Part shown: positions 1-5,254 of the stretch, one piece after another
How the letters are laid out: each line of letters starts with the position of its first letter
How positions within the stretch are numbered: the first letter of the stretch is position 1
Assembly: GCA_001800515.1 (NCBI GenBank)
Contig: MGVN01000207.1
Location: 1 to 5,254 of the forward strand
Direction of reading: 5' to 3'
From: Elusimicrobia bacterium RIFOXYB2_FULL_49_7
Lineage (GTDB): Bacteria > Fibrobacterota > OXYB2-FULL-49-7
DNA: 5,254 nt
The notes under the pieces: model-generated
Seen by the model: only the letters and a program-made list of their open reading frames with translations
What the model was told of the DNA's origin: nothing
The model's database searches: none
Made by a program: the position numbers and the translations under genes

Positions 1-352
1 CCTGTGAGGCAAGGCTCACTATGGAAATGCCCACGCTCCCGGCATTTAAGGGATGAACATAACCCAGATAACCATACACGGTGTTTTCATAGAGGGCGGA
101 ATACATGGTTATCAGCTCTTTTTCCCTTATTACTGCAAGCCCGGCCGGATTGAAATAGGCGGCGCCGGCATCATCCGCAACTGCCGTAAATGCCTTGCCC
201 ATTCCAAGCGAGCGGGCGCTTGATCCAAAGCGCAGGAATGCCCCCGGCATCCCCGCGCATTCATCCGAAGCGCCGGGCAAAACCGCACCGAACGCTGACT
301 GTACCGCGCAAAACTGAATGATTAAAATTAACGCAACCAAAGTGTTTTTCAT
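1..352 (-). CDS. PorV/PorQ-family outer-membrane beta-barrel protein, N-terminal part (3' partial)
   Basis: The ATG at 350-352 opens a frame with no stop to the left edge, giving 117 visible residues; the family is usually around 300-350. Residues 1-23 form a signal peptide: MKNT, then a hydrophobic stretch (LVALILIIQFCAV), then a small-residue region around QSAFGA. After it comes the family hallmark: AFLRFGSSARSLGMGKAF, then AVADDAGAAYFNPAGLA, including the NPAG motif shared with FadL-like barrels. Alternating strands follow (ITMYSALYENTVYGYLGYVH...SVGISIVSLAS), as expected of an outer-membrane barrel. In Bacteroidota, PorV is the T9SS shuttle that carries CTD-bearing cargo, and PorQ is a relative; in other phyla many paralogues have no tested role. 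Translation is served by a Shine-Dalgarno sequence at 359-364. The gene follows the large CTD-bearing gene by 20 bases, so co-expression is likely. It could instead be a generic barrel of this superfamily with no role in secretion. The rest of the gene is outside the window. Confidence 0.85.
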   Translation of the reverse strand, partial: MKNTLVALILIIQFCAVQSAFGAVLPGASDECAGMPGAFLRFGSSARSLGMGKAFTAVADDAGAAYFNPAGLAVIREKELITMYSALYENTVYGYLGYVHPLNAGSVGISIVSLASQ

Positions 353-358
353 GACTTT

Positions 359-364
359 TCTCCT
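359..364 (-). promoter_or_regulatory. Ribosome binding site of the PorV-like gene
   Basis: On the minus strand this reads AGGAGA, six bases before the ATG at 350-352. It lies inside the 20-base gap (353-372) after the large gene's stop codon. It fixes the start of the PorV-like gene and supports translation from a shared transcript. The gap is too short for an independent terminator and holds no inverted repeat. Confidence 0.8.
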
Positions 365-372
365 GTAATTCA

Positions 373-660
373 TTATTTCAATACCAGGAACTTGAAATTT
401 TTATGGCGGCCATCGGCCTGAATAGAGGCGATATAGCCGCCGCTGGCCACAGTTTCGCCCTGCCCGTTTTTTCCGTCCCAGGCAAGCTGGTTTAAGCCTT
501 GTGATGCATGTGTATCTCCCGCCGTGAATTCCCATCTTTTTGCCAGATTCCCCAGCAGGTCGTAAATTGATACGGTAACTTTAGGATCATTGTTAAGATA
601 ATATTGAATCGTCATATTGCCTTTGGCCGGATCGAACGGGCTTGGATAACAGCTTGTGTC
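373..660 (-). other. C-terminal FlgD-Ig / T9SS type A sorting-like domain
   Basis: Residues about 1490-1584, ending at the stop codon. It carries the full set of marks for this domain: YPSPFDP (1494-1500) at the start, MTIQYYLN, the VSIYDLLGN strand-turn (1519-1527), LAWDGKNGQGE (1548-1558), ASGGYIASI (1561-1569) and the short final strand FKFLVLK. In Bacteroidota such domains (TIGR04183 type) direct proteins to the T9SS, which removes the domain and anchors the cargo on the surface or releases it. In other diderm phyla the near-identical FlgD-like Ig domain (PF13860 type) is found on many secreted proteins, and its export route is mostly inferred. Its position at the very C-terminus and the PorV-like neighbour favour a sorting role. 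Confidence 0.8.
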
Positions 661-3600
661 ATCCAGGGAATCGGCCGGCGGCGCAAACATCGCAACGGCA
701 AACGCGCCGAATGTAACCTGTTCCAATATTATTGACTTTGAAACAGCCTCGTACCCCACGTTTGCCGGTGCTATTTGCCTGCCGGGTGCCGCAAAACGCT
801 CAGTTGAGCCATTGGGCTGGTCAAATTTATAAATACTTATATTCTCGCGCTTTATGTTGCCGGCAATGGCCGGATCTTTAAGAAACAACGTCAGTGTATA
901 TGGTTTTTTTGTATTCTCCGTAACCGCCTTGCCTTCTAAATCCCTGTACGTTATGCTGTACACAGTTTTCCCGCCTGCCAACCATTCGTATGGCTTGCTG
1001 AGCCTTGGCAATTCAACATCTGTTTGGGCCGCGACTTCAAAATATCCGTCGCAAGGCAGGCTGCCGGCCGGGCAGTAAATTGAAATTCCAAGATCTTCAC
1101 AATCAAGACGGTATTCCTTGCCGGCGCCGGCCATCATTGCGGAGATGCCGGTTAGGCCGATACTGGTGCTATCCGGGCAGAACTCAACCGAATCAACATA
1201 GCACTTCCTGGCCCAGCCATTGCTGTAAACCTCGGCTTTTACGAATGAATATTTGTTGTTTACGCCCAAATTTACCAGGCTGTATGCCTTTGTTATCCAG
1301 GTATTAGCCGCGACTTTTTCGAAATACGGATTCATTGCCGAATCAACGTCGTGCGTAATATTATACCTCCTGACGAATATCTTTTCCGTGCCGTCCGGCG
1401 CACGGAAATATAACTTCAGGTTTATCGGCGCCTCGGTGCCGTAGGCGCCGTCGCCTGCAAGCGTTGCCGATTCAATCTTGAAAGTTACCCTGAATGTTGG
1501 GGAAGACGATAATACGGCAGCCGGCGATTTCTGCTGAAATATCTGGCGGGTATTGTGAATTATATTTGACGATAAATCCAGCACGCCCAGCCTTGCATCA
1601 TAATAAGTAAGATATGCGGGCGCCACCTTGTCCCCGCTCCAGTAATTCGGGTATTGGGTGTCTGTTTTATTAATGATAAAACCGGAGTTTAAAATATAAT
1701 TGTAACTGAACGTTCTTTTGACGATTGTCCTGTTGCCGCTGTTGTCCAATATTGTTGCCTCAAGAGTATAGTCATCCCTGGTATTAATTTTATCTCTCGG
1801 CACGGGATAACTCCAGATTTTGCTTTCCGGATCATAAGCCGCGCCGACGTACCTCAGCACAGTATTGGTTAAATATGGATTGTTGCATGTAAGCAACAGC
1901 GTTACGTTTGATATTCCCATGGCATCGTCCGCCGTGCCGGTTAAATTGTCCTCAACGGTTGGGAGGTGCAAGTTTTCGCCCGGCACAGTTATGGTTCCCG
2001 TCGGAGATATATTTTCGGGAACCTGTACCGAAACAGCCCCGCTCCAGTTCCCAAAATTATCTCTCGCGCGTGCCGTTAAAATCTGCCTTTGAAAAAGTAT
2101 GTTTTCCCCGGCAACGTAAAATGACCATGTGCCGCTTGCAGCGTCATATACGGCAGGCTGATCAACCACCGTGTCGAGGTCATAAGCCTGGGTGGGGAAC
2201 GTGTAATCAAGGCACTTAACGCTTACAAGCACTTCCCGGACTCCTGAATAATTGTCGGAAACTGTGCCCGAAATCGTAAATCCTGAGCCTGATACATTTT
2301 CATAGTTAACCGGCGAGGTTATGGCGATTTCCGGAGCAACCGTATCATTCATAAACCATTCTACGGAATCAACATAACACTTCCTGGCCCAGCCATTGCT
2401 GAAAACCTCCGCCTTCTGGAATGAATACCTGTTGGTTACTCCCATATTTTCCAAAGTGAACGTTTTTGTTACCCATGTATTTGCCGCTGTTTTTTCAAAC
2501 CTGGGATTTGCTGCCGAATCAGCGTCATCCGCAATGTTATACATTCTGCTAAAAGTCTTTATTGTACCGTCCGGAGCCAGAAAGTATACGTTTAAGTTAA
2601 TCGGAGCCTCAATGCCGTACCAGCCGTCGCCCGCAAGCGATGCCGAATCTATCTTAAATGTCATTCTAAAGGTCGGGGATGATGTTAATACAACGGCCGG
2701 CGATGCCTGCTGGTAAATCTGCCGGGTATTGTGCGCCAGGTTCGACGACAAATCCATTACCCCCTGCCGCGTGTCATAGCTATAAAGATACACGGGATCA
2801 ATCTTGTCGCCTTTCCAGAAGTTCGGGTATGGCAGGTTTAAATCGTTATACAGAAAGCCGCTGTTTTTTATATATACGGTTTCAGAAATACCCTGCAAAG
2901 TGAATGTCCTGTTGAGCGTAATACGATTGCCGCAATTATCAACTATATACACGGAAAGATCGTAACTCACATTTGCATAAAGCTTGTCATACGGTATGGG
3001 GTAGCTCCATATTTTTTTGGATGCGTCGTATTTGGCATTAACAAATTGCAGAATTGTGGTATTTGAGTGTTCATCCCTGCGAACAAGCAGCAGTATAACG
3101 TTTTTAATGCCGGAAGCGTCATCTGCGGCGCCCATGAAATATTCTACCTGTGCTGAAACAGGCTCGTTCTCAGGAGGTGTTATTATGCTTGCCGTGGGCG
3201 CTATTTTTTCAGGAACATCAACCGAAACCCACCCGCTCCAGTTTCCAAAGTTATCCTGGGCGCGGGCATTTATAATTTGCCTCTGGTAAAGTATGTTTTC
3301 CTGCGCTACATAAAACGACCATGTGCCGGCCGAAAAGTCATACGAAGCGGGCTGTTCAATAACTGAATCAAGGCTGTAAGTATACAGCGGGTAACTGTTA
3401 TCCAGGCATGTTACGCTTACCTGAATTTGTTTAACGCCGGATTTGTCATCGGATGCCGTGCCATGGACCGTAAAACCGGTTTTCGATACGTTTTCCCCAT
3501 CCAGCGGAGAAGTTATCGCTATTTGTGGCGGGACAGTGTCGTCTGATAAAGTATTCAGGCCCACGTTTAAAAAGCCATCGCTGGTTATGGCATTTACAAG

Positions 3601-5254
3601 GTTATTCTTAATGTTTGCGTCAGCAATCGCCCAGCCTTCAGCCTGCAGGCACATATTCCACGAACTTTTTAAATGGTTAATTGTGCACCTGCCGCTTAAA
3701 TTATCGTCAACCCTCATGCTTTCCATGTTATTTAGCGGGGATATAACAATCTGTCCGGCCAGGAAGGCGGCCGTTGTATCGCGCAAAACTTCCCACACCC
3801 GGAGAGCATCATCTTTTCGTATATCTGAAATCATCGCCGGATAATGTAAAATCAGCACATCCTGATTATACGAAGCGTCGATCGCACCGTAAGCTATATA
3901 GCCATCGCCTTCGGGAGTTTCCGCAGCGGAAAGCCCGAATAGCCCGGCATCGCCGAGATATGTGTTTGGTATGCTGCCGGAAGCTGTAAACCAGCCTGTC
4001 TGCTTATTTGCCATATCGCTTCGATATTTGTCCCAATCGTTTTTCCACTTATCCTTACCGGAAAAGACTACGGGGTAGCAGGCGTTATCAATAAAGCCAG
4101 AACCGTTATCCGTAGGCGGGGCGCTCATTTCCGCGCAAGCCGGCAGAAGGCGCAGGGCATTTTTTCTTGCTTCATCGAAAGCGGGGTCATTTATAATGGC
4201 AGCCCTCGCCGAAGAATATGCCCAGTTTACACCCATCATTTCCATGCCGAAGGATTTCCATGCGGAAGACAGTTTATTTCCCAGGTAGTCATACCCGTGG
4301 CAAATGCCGTCAGCGCCCTGATTTAACAGTAAGCTCTCCCATTTAATATTTTTCAGGAAAGTTTTGAATTGATCCGACCTGCTGCCGGGATCTCCTATAA
4401 GTTTTAAAGCGCATATCATGTCCATCGCCGCATAGGCGGTATCACCTGATGCCCATTCCTCACCGGCTAACGGTTTTAACTGGACACCGTCAAAATACAC
4501 GTAATGAGGCCATAACTGATTAATGCCTGCCGGGCCTTTCGGAACATTGTTCAGCAGTGTATCCGATATTCTTGTTATAATGCCTGCCGCTGTGGCGCCG
4601 TCAACGTAACCTTTTTGAGCGGCATAAGCCGTAATCTTTGCAAATTTGGCGCTGGCGGATATATTTTCATTTTCGTTTGGCAAAATTACGCTTCTCTCTT
4701 TCACAAGCCCAAGGTTTTCATTGTAATTTGCGCAAAGCCATGAATATGACCACAAAAAGGCCTGCTCATCGCCCGCTGTTACAGCTTCAGACTGAGATTT
4801 AAACCTTATGCTGTTAATATTAAATGAATCATCCATGTCCAGGTTTGTCACTTCCCAGTAAAGTTTATAGACCTTGCCAAGCGCTGCAGGATCAAGCGGT
4901 ATATATTTTTTGCCGCCTGAATTAAATGTAAAATTCCGCTGGATAATGCTACTACCGACAAAAGTAATCTTGATATTTAAATCCTTGCCCTGCGAAACAA
5001 CGCCGCTTAAATCGAACTCCATGCCAACTATCTTTTGTTGAAAGGCAGCCAAAATATATTTCCCGTAGATAGCGTTGAAATCAAGGCTTGCCGCGCTTGC
5101 CTGCTGGCTTATTAAGCCATAACTCATGCCGCCCCAGGGGTTTATACTGCCGGCCCTGCGTTTAACCGTATATGCAGAATTGTTGTCCCAGGTAAGGTCT
5201 ATATTCTCCTTTGAAAGCAGGCCTCTGTCGCCGCCGCAATTACTGAAAACCCAT
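373..5254 (-). CDS. Large secreted multidomain glucoamylase-like glycoside hydrolase with tandem Ig/jelly-roll blocks and T9SS-like C-terminal domain (5' partial)
   Basis: The frame ends at TAA (373-375), followed at once by an in-frame TGA (370-372). It stays open to the right edge: 42 further codons lie upstream of the Met at 5127 with no stop. That Met has no convincing Shine-Dalgarno sequence and no signal peptide after it, so the true start lies outside the window. Visible order, numbered from that Met: beta-sandwich module (about -42 to 110); glucoamylase-like alpha-helical domain (about 115-527); block A (531-928) and block B (929-1319), each Ig-Ig-jelly roll; ZU5-like module (about 1321-1481); FlgD-Ig/T9SS-like sorting domain (about 1490-1584). 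The likely role is binding and cleaving a polysaccharide at the cell surface or outside the cell, after export across both membranes. The substrate is unknown; beta-1,2-glucan is one possibility, from the fold family only. It lies 20 bases ahead of a PorV-like gene on the same strand. The modular layout is well supported and the enzymatic role is moderately supported. Confidence 0.85.
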   Translation of the reverse strand, partial: WVFSNCGGDRGLLSKENIDLTWDNNSAYTVKRRAGSINPWGGMSYGLISQQASAASLDFNAIYGKYILAAFQQKIVGMEFDLSGVVSQGKDLNIKITFVGSSIIQRNFTFNSGGKKYIPLDPAALGKVYKLYWEVTNLDMDDSFNINSIRFKSQSEAVTAGDEQAFLWSYSWLCANYNENLGLVKERSVILPNENENISASAKFAKITAYAAQKGYVDGATAAGIITRISDTLLNNVPKGPAGINQLWPHYVYFDGVQLKPLAGEEWASGDTAYAAMDMICALKLIGDPGSRSDQFKTFLKNIKWESLLLNQGADGICHGYDYLGNKLSSAWKSFGMEMMGVNWAYSSARAAIINDPAFDEARKNALRLLPACAEMSAPPTDNGSGFIDNACYPVVFSGKDKWKNDWDKYRSDMANKQTGWFTASGSIPNTYLGDAGLFGLSAAETPEGDGYIAYGAIDASYNQDVLILHYPAMISDIRKDDALRVWEVLRDTTAAFLAGQIVISPLNNMESMRVDDNLSGRCTINHLKSSWNMCLQAEGWAIADANIKNNLVNAITSDGFLNVGLNTLSDDTVPPQIAITSPLDGENVSKTGFTVHGTASDDKSGVKQIQVSVTCLDNSYPLYTYSLDSVIEQPASYDFSAGTWSFYVAQENILYQRQIINARAQDNFGNWSGWVSVDVPEKIAPTASIITPPENEPVSAQVEYFMGAADDASGIKNVILLLVRRDEHSNTTILQFVNAKYDASKKIWSYPIPYDKLYANVSYDLSVYIVDNCGNRITLNRTFTLQGISETVYIKNSGFLYNDLNLPYPNFWKGDKIDPVYLYSYDTRQGVMDLSSNLAHNTRQIYQQASPAVVLTSSPTFRMTFKIDSASLAGDGWYGIEAPINLNVYFLAPDGTIKTFSRMYNIADDADSAANPRFEKTAANTWVTKTFTLENMGVTNRYSFQKAEVFSNGWARKCYVDSVEWFMNDTVAPEIAITSPVNYENVSGSGFTISGTVSDNYSGVREVLVSVKCLDYTFPTQAYDLDTVVDQPAVYDAASGTWSFYVAGENILFQRQILTARARDNFGNWSGAVSVQVPENISPTGTITVPGENLHLPTVEDNLTGTADDAMGISNVTLLLTCNNPYLTNTVLRYVGAAYDPESKIWSYPVPRDKINTRDDYTLEATILDNSGNRTIVKRTFSYNYILNSGFIINKTDTQYPNYWSGDKVAPAYLTYYDARLGVLDLSSNIIHNTRQIFQQKSPAAVLSSSPTFRVTFKIESATLAGDGAYGTEAPINLKLYFRAPDGTEKIFVRRYNITHDVDSAMNPYFEKVAANTWITKAYSLVNLGVNNKYSFVKAEVYSNGWARKCYVDSVEFCPDSTSIGLTGISAMMAGAGKEYRLDCEDLGISIYCPAGSLPCDGYFEVAAQTDVELPRLSKPYEWLAGGKTVYSITYRDLEGKAVTENTKKPYTLTLFLKDPAIAGNIKRENISIYKFDQPNGSTERFAAPGRQIAPANVGYEAVSKSIILEQVTFGAFAVAMFAPPADSLDDTSCYPSPFDPAKGNMTIQYYLNNDPKVTVSIYDLLGNLAKRWEFTAGDTHASQGLNQLAWDGKNGQGETVASGGYIASIQADGRHKNFKFLVLK
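685..1167 (-). other. ZU5-like beta module before the sorting domain
   Basis: Residues about 1321-1481. The stretch EDLGISIYCPAGSLPCDGYFEVA (1344-1366) has the 'hydrophobic strand, I-P/C-P-A-G-x-L, strand' pattern of ZU5-like modules. It is followed by a strand-rich half with YTLTLFLKDP, ENISIYKFD and the ending ILEQVTFGAFAVAMF (1467-1481), like the 'V-T-F-S-x-F-A-V' finish of these modules. Similar modules often sit just before FlgD-Ig or T9SS-type C-terminal domains in large secreted proteins. It is probably a spacer or stability domain; no catalytic signature is visible. The family assignment rests on pattern alone. Confidence 0.5.
1171..2343 (-). repeat. Tandem block B: Ig-like, Ig-like, jelly-roll (residues 929-1319)
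   Basis: Second copy, directly after block A, 391 residues. Ig-1 is 929-1038 (TVAPEIAITSP ... ARARDNFGNWSG), Ig-2 is 1039-1142 (ISPTGTITVP, GTADDAMGISNV, SKIWSYP, LDNSGNR), and the jelly roll is about 1145-1316 (YPNYWSGDK, HNTRQIFQQ, SSPTFRVTFKI, EAPINLKLYF, NGWARKCYVDSVEF). The linker before the jelly roll is six residues shorter than in block A, so the repeat period drops from 398 to 392 residues (1176 bases). A tryptophan in the block A jelly roll (W836, GDGWYG) is alanine here (A1228, GDGAYG), which could alter ligand contact if the site is a binding surface. DNA similarity is still high near the end of the jelly roll (1190-1225 against 2366-2401). Confidence 0.9.
2344..3537 (-). repeat. 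Tandem block A: Ig-like, Ig-like, jelly-roll (residues 531-928)
   Basis: First of two adjacent copies within the large gene, 398 residues. Ig-like domain 1 (531-640) opens with TVPPQIAITSP, carries GFTVHGTASDDKSGV, and ends with ARAQDNFGNWSGWVSVDVPE. Ig-like domain 2 (641-744) opens with IAPTASIITPP and has AADDASGIKNV, KKIWSYP and VDNCGNR. The D-x-x-GN turn in both is typical of bacterial Ig-like surface domains. After a linker at 745-755, a jelly-roll domain (about 755-924) has YPNFWKGDK, HNTRQIYQQ, SSPTFRMTFKI, EAPINLNVYF and the closing NGWARKCYVDSVEW. That style is common in CBM4/9-like carbohydrate-binding modules. Compared with block B by hand count, identity is about 65% in Ig-1, 43% in Ig-2 and 69% in the jelly roll. 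Confidence 0.9.
3547..4785 (-). other. Glucoamylase-like (alpha/alpha)-barrel glycoside hydrolase domain
   Basis: Residues about 115-527. The helical segments and loop motifs follow the order known from glucoamylase-like domains (PF10091 type; GH144 endo-beta-1,2-glucanases, GH162, and the GH189 part of cyclic beta-1,2-glucan synthases). They are: FAKITAYAAQKGYVD (helix plus G-Y-I/V-D turn, 162-176); LWPHYVYFDG (205-214); GEEWASGDTAYAAMDMICAL (222-241), matching the usual S-T-I/G-DTA helix; IKWESLL (261-267), then GADGICHGYDY (271-281); LFGLSAAETPEGDGYIAYGA (396-415), very like the family's W-GLTAS-GP-GY-AYG loop; and LKSSWNMCLQAEGWAIADANIKNN (486-509), in the place of the final helix. Acidic residues in the likely cleft loops include E223, E224, D229, D273, E403 and E406, but I cannot assign the catalytic pair. 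The domain is somewhat longer than usual, with an insertion around 335-390. The fold is fairly likely; activity and substrate are not established. Confidence 0.6.
4798..5254 (-). other. N-terminal beta-sandwich (carbohydrate-binding-like) module of the large protein, incomplete
   Basis: This covers the 42 visible residues upstream of Met 5127 plus residues 1-110. The strand-rich pattern includes GMEFDLSG, DLNIKITFVG, RNFTFNSG, YIPLDP, VYKLYWEVTNLD and FNINSIRF. The closing strand after an aspartate-rich turn is typical of jelly-roll carbohydrate-binding modules. Open reading before Met 5127 (for example LTWDNNSAYTVKRR and GSINPWGG) reads as ordinary folded protein, so the module begins in or beyond this stretch. 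No specific CBM family is recognised. Its place directly before the catalytic-like domain fits a substrate-binding or stabilising role, which is inference. Confidence 0.5.

Noticed and set aside
284..352. Lipoprotein signal with a lipobox cysteine in the PorV-like protein (C15 in IIQFC).
   Set aside because: The residues before the cysteine (I-Q-F) do not match a lipobox, and the hydrophobic stretch runs on to a better type I cleavage region around residues 20-23.
353..372. Possible terminator or separate promoter between the two genes.
   Set aside because: The gap is only 20 bases, has no inverted repeat or T-run, and is mostly filled by the second stop codon and the ribosome binding site. 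Read-through from the large gene is the simpler reading.
1253..2716. Two plus-strand open frames (1253-1444 and 2396-2716) whose products resemble each other, sharing VPSGARKY and similar stretches.
   Set aside because: Their similarity is a by-product of the duplication of the minus-strand blocks; they are antisense to the same part of the two jelly-roll domains. The same applies to frames at 1865-2092 and 3017-3289 (shared LQFPKLS).
1171..3537. Long direct repeat as a mobile element or CRISPR-like array.
   Set aside because: The repeat is in frame, encodes folded domains, follows domain boundaries, and has no terminal inverted repeats, target duplications or transposase. It is an internal protein-coding duplication.
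3443..3844. A 133-codon open frame on the plus strand, the longest on that strand.
   Set aside because: It lies wholly antisense to the large gene, and its product has no recognisable domain. The minus frame here encodes clear Ig-like and enzyme-domain sequence.

Overview
The window holds two minus-strand genes, both cut by the window edges and both for exported proteins. One very large gene covers about 93% of the window (373 to the right edge). A second gene begins 20 bases after its stop and runs off the left edge. The gap has a good ribosome binding site and no terminator, so the two look like consecutive genes of one operon, transcribed right to left.

The large gene encodes a modular surface or secreted protein of at least 1626 residues. 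From the N-terminal side it has: a beta-sandwich module, open at the right edge; an (alpha/alpha)-barrel domain resembling glucoamylase-like glycoside hydrolases (the GH144/GH162/GH189-type fold); two tandem copies of a ~392-398 residue block, each made of two Ig-like domains and one jelly-roll, carbohydrate-binding-like domain; a ZU5-like beta module; and a C-terminal FlgD-Ig/type IX secretion (T9SS) sorting-like domain. The second gene starts with a signal peptide and then the characteristic N-terminus of PorV/PorQ-family outer-membrane beta-barrels. PorV is the T9SS shuttle protein in Bacteroidota. A CTD-bearing cargo next to a PorV-like barrel suggests that cargo and export partner are encoded together.

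The organism is a Gram-negative (diderm) bacterium using the standard code. The FlgD-Ig type of C-terminal domain, the PorV-like barrel and the large Ig/jelly-roll protein fit the FCB group or uncultured diderm lineages such as Elusimicrobiota or Omnitrophota better than Proteobacteria. This placement is inference from protein style only.

No RNA genes, mobile elements, CRISPR arrays or attachment sites were seen. Residue numbers for the large protein count from the in-frame Met at 5127, which is a numbering anchor and probably not the true start.
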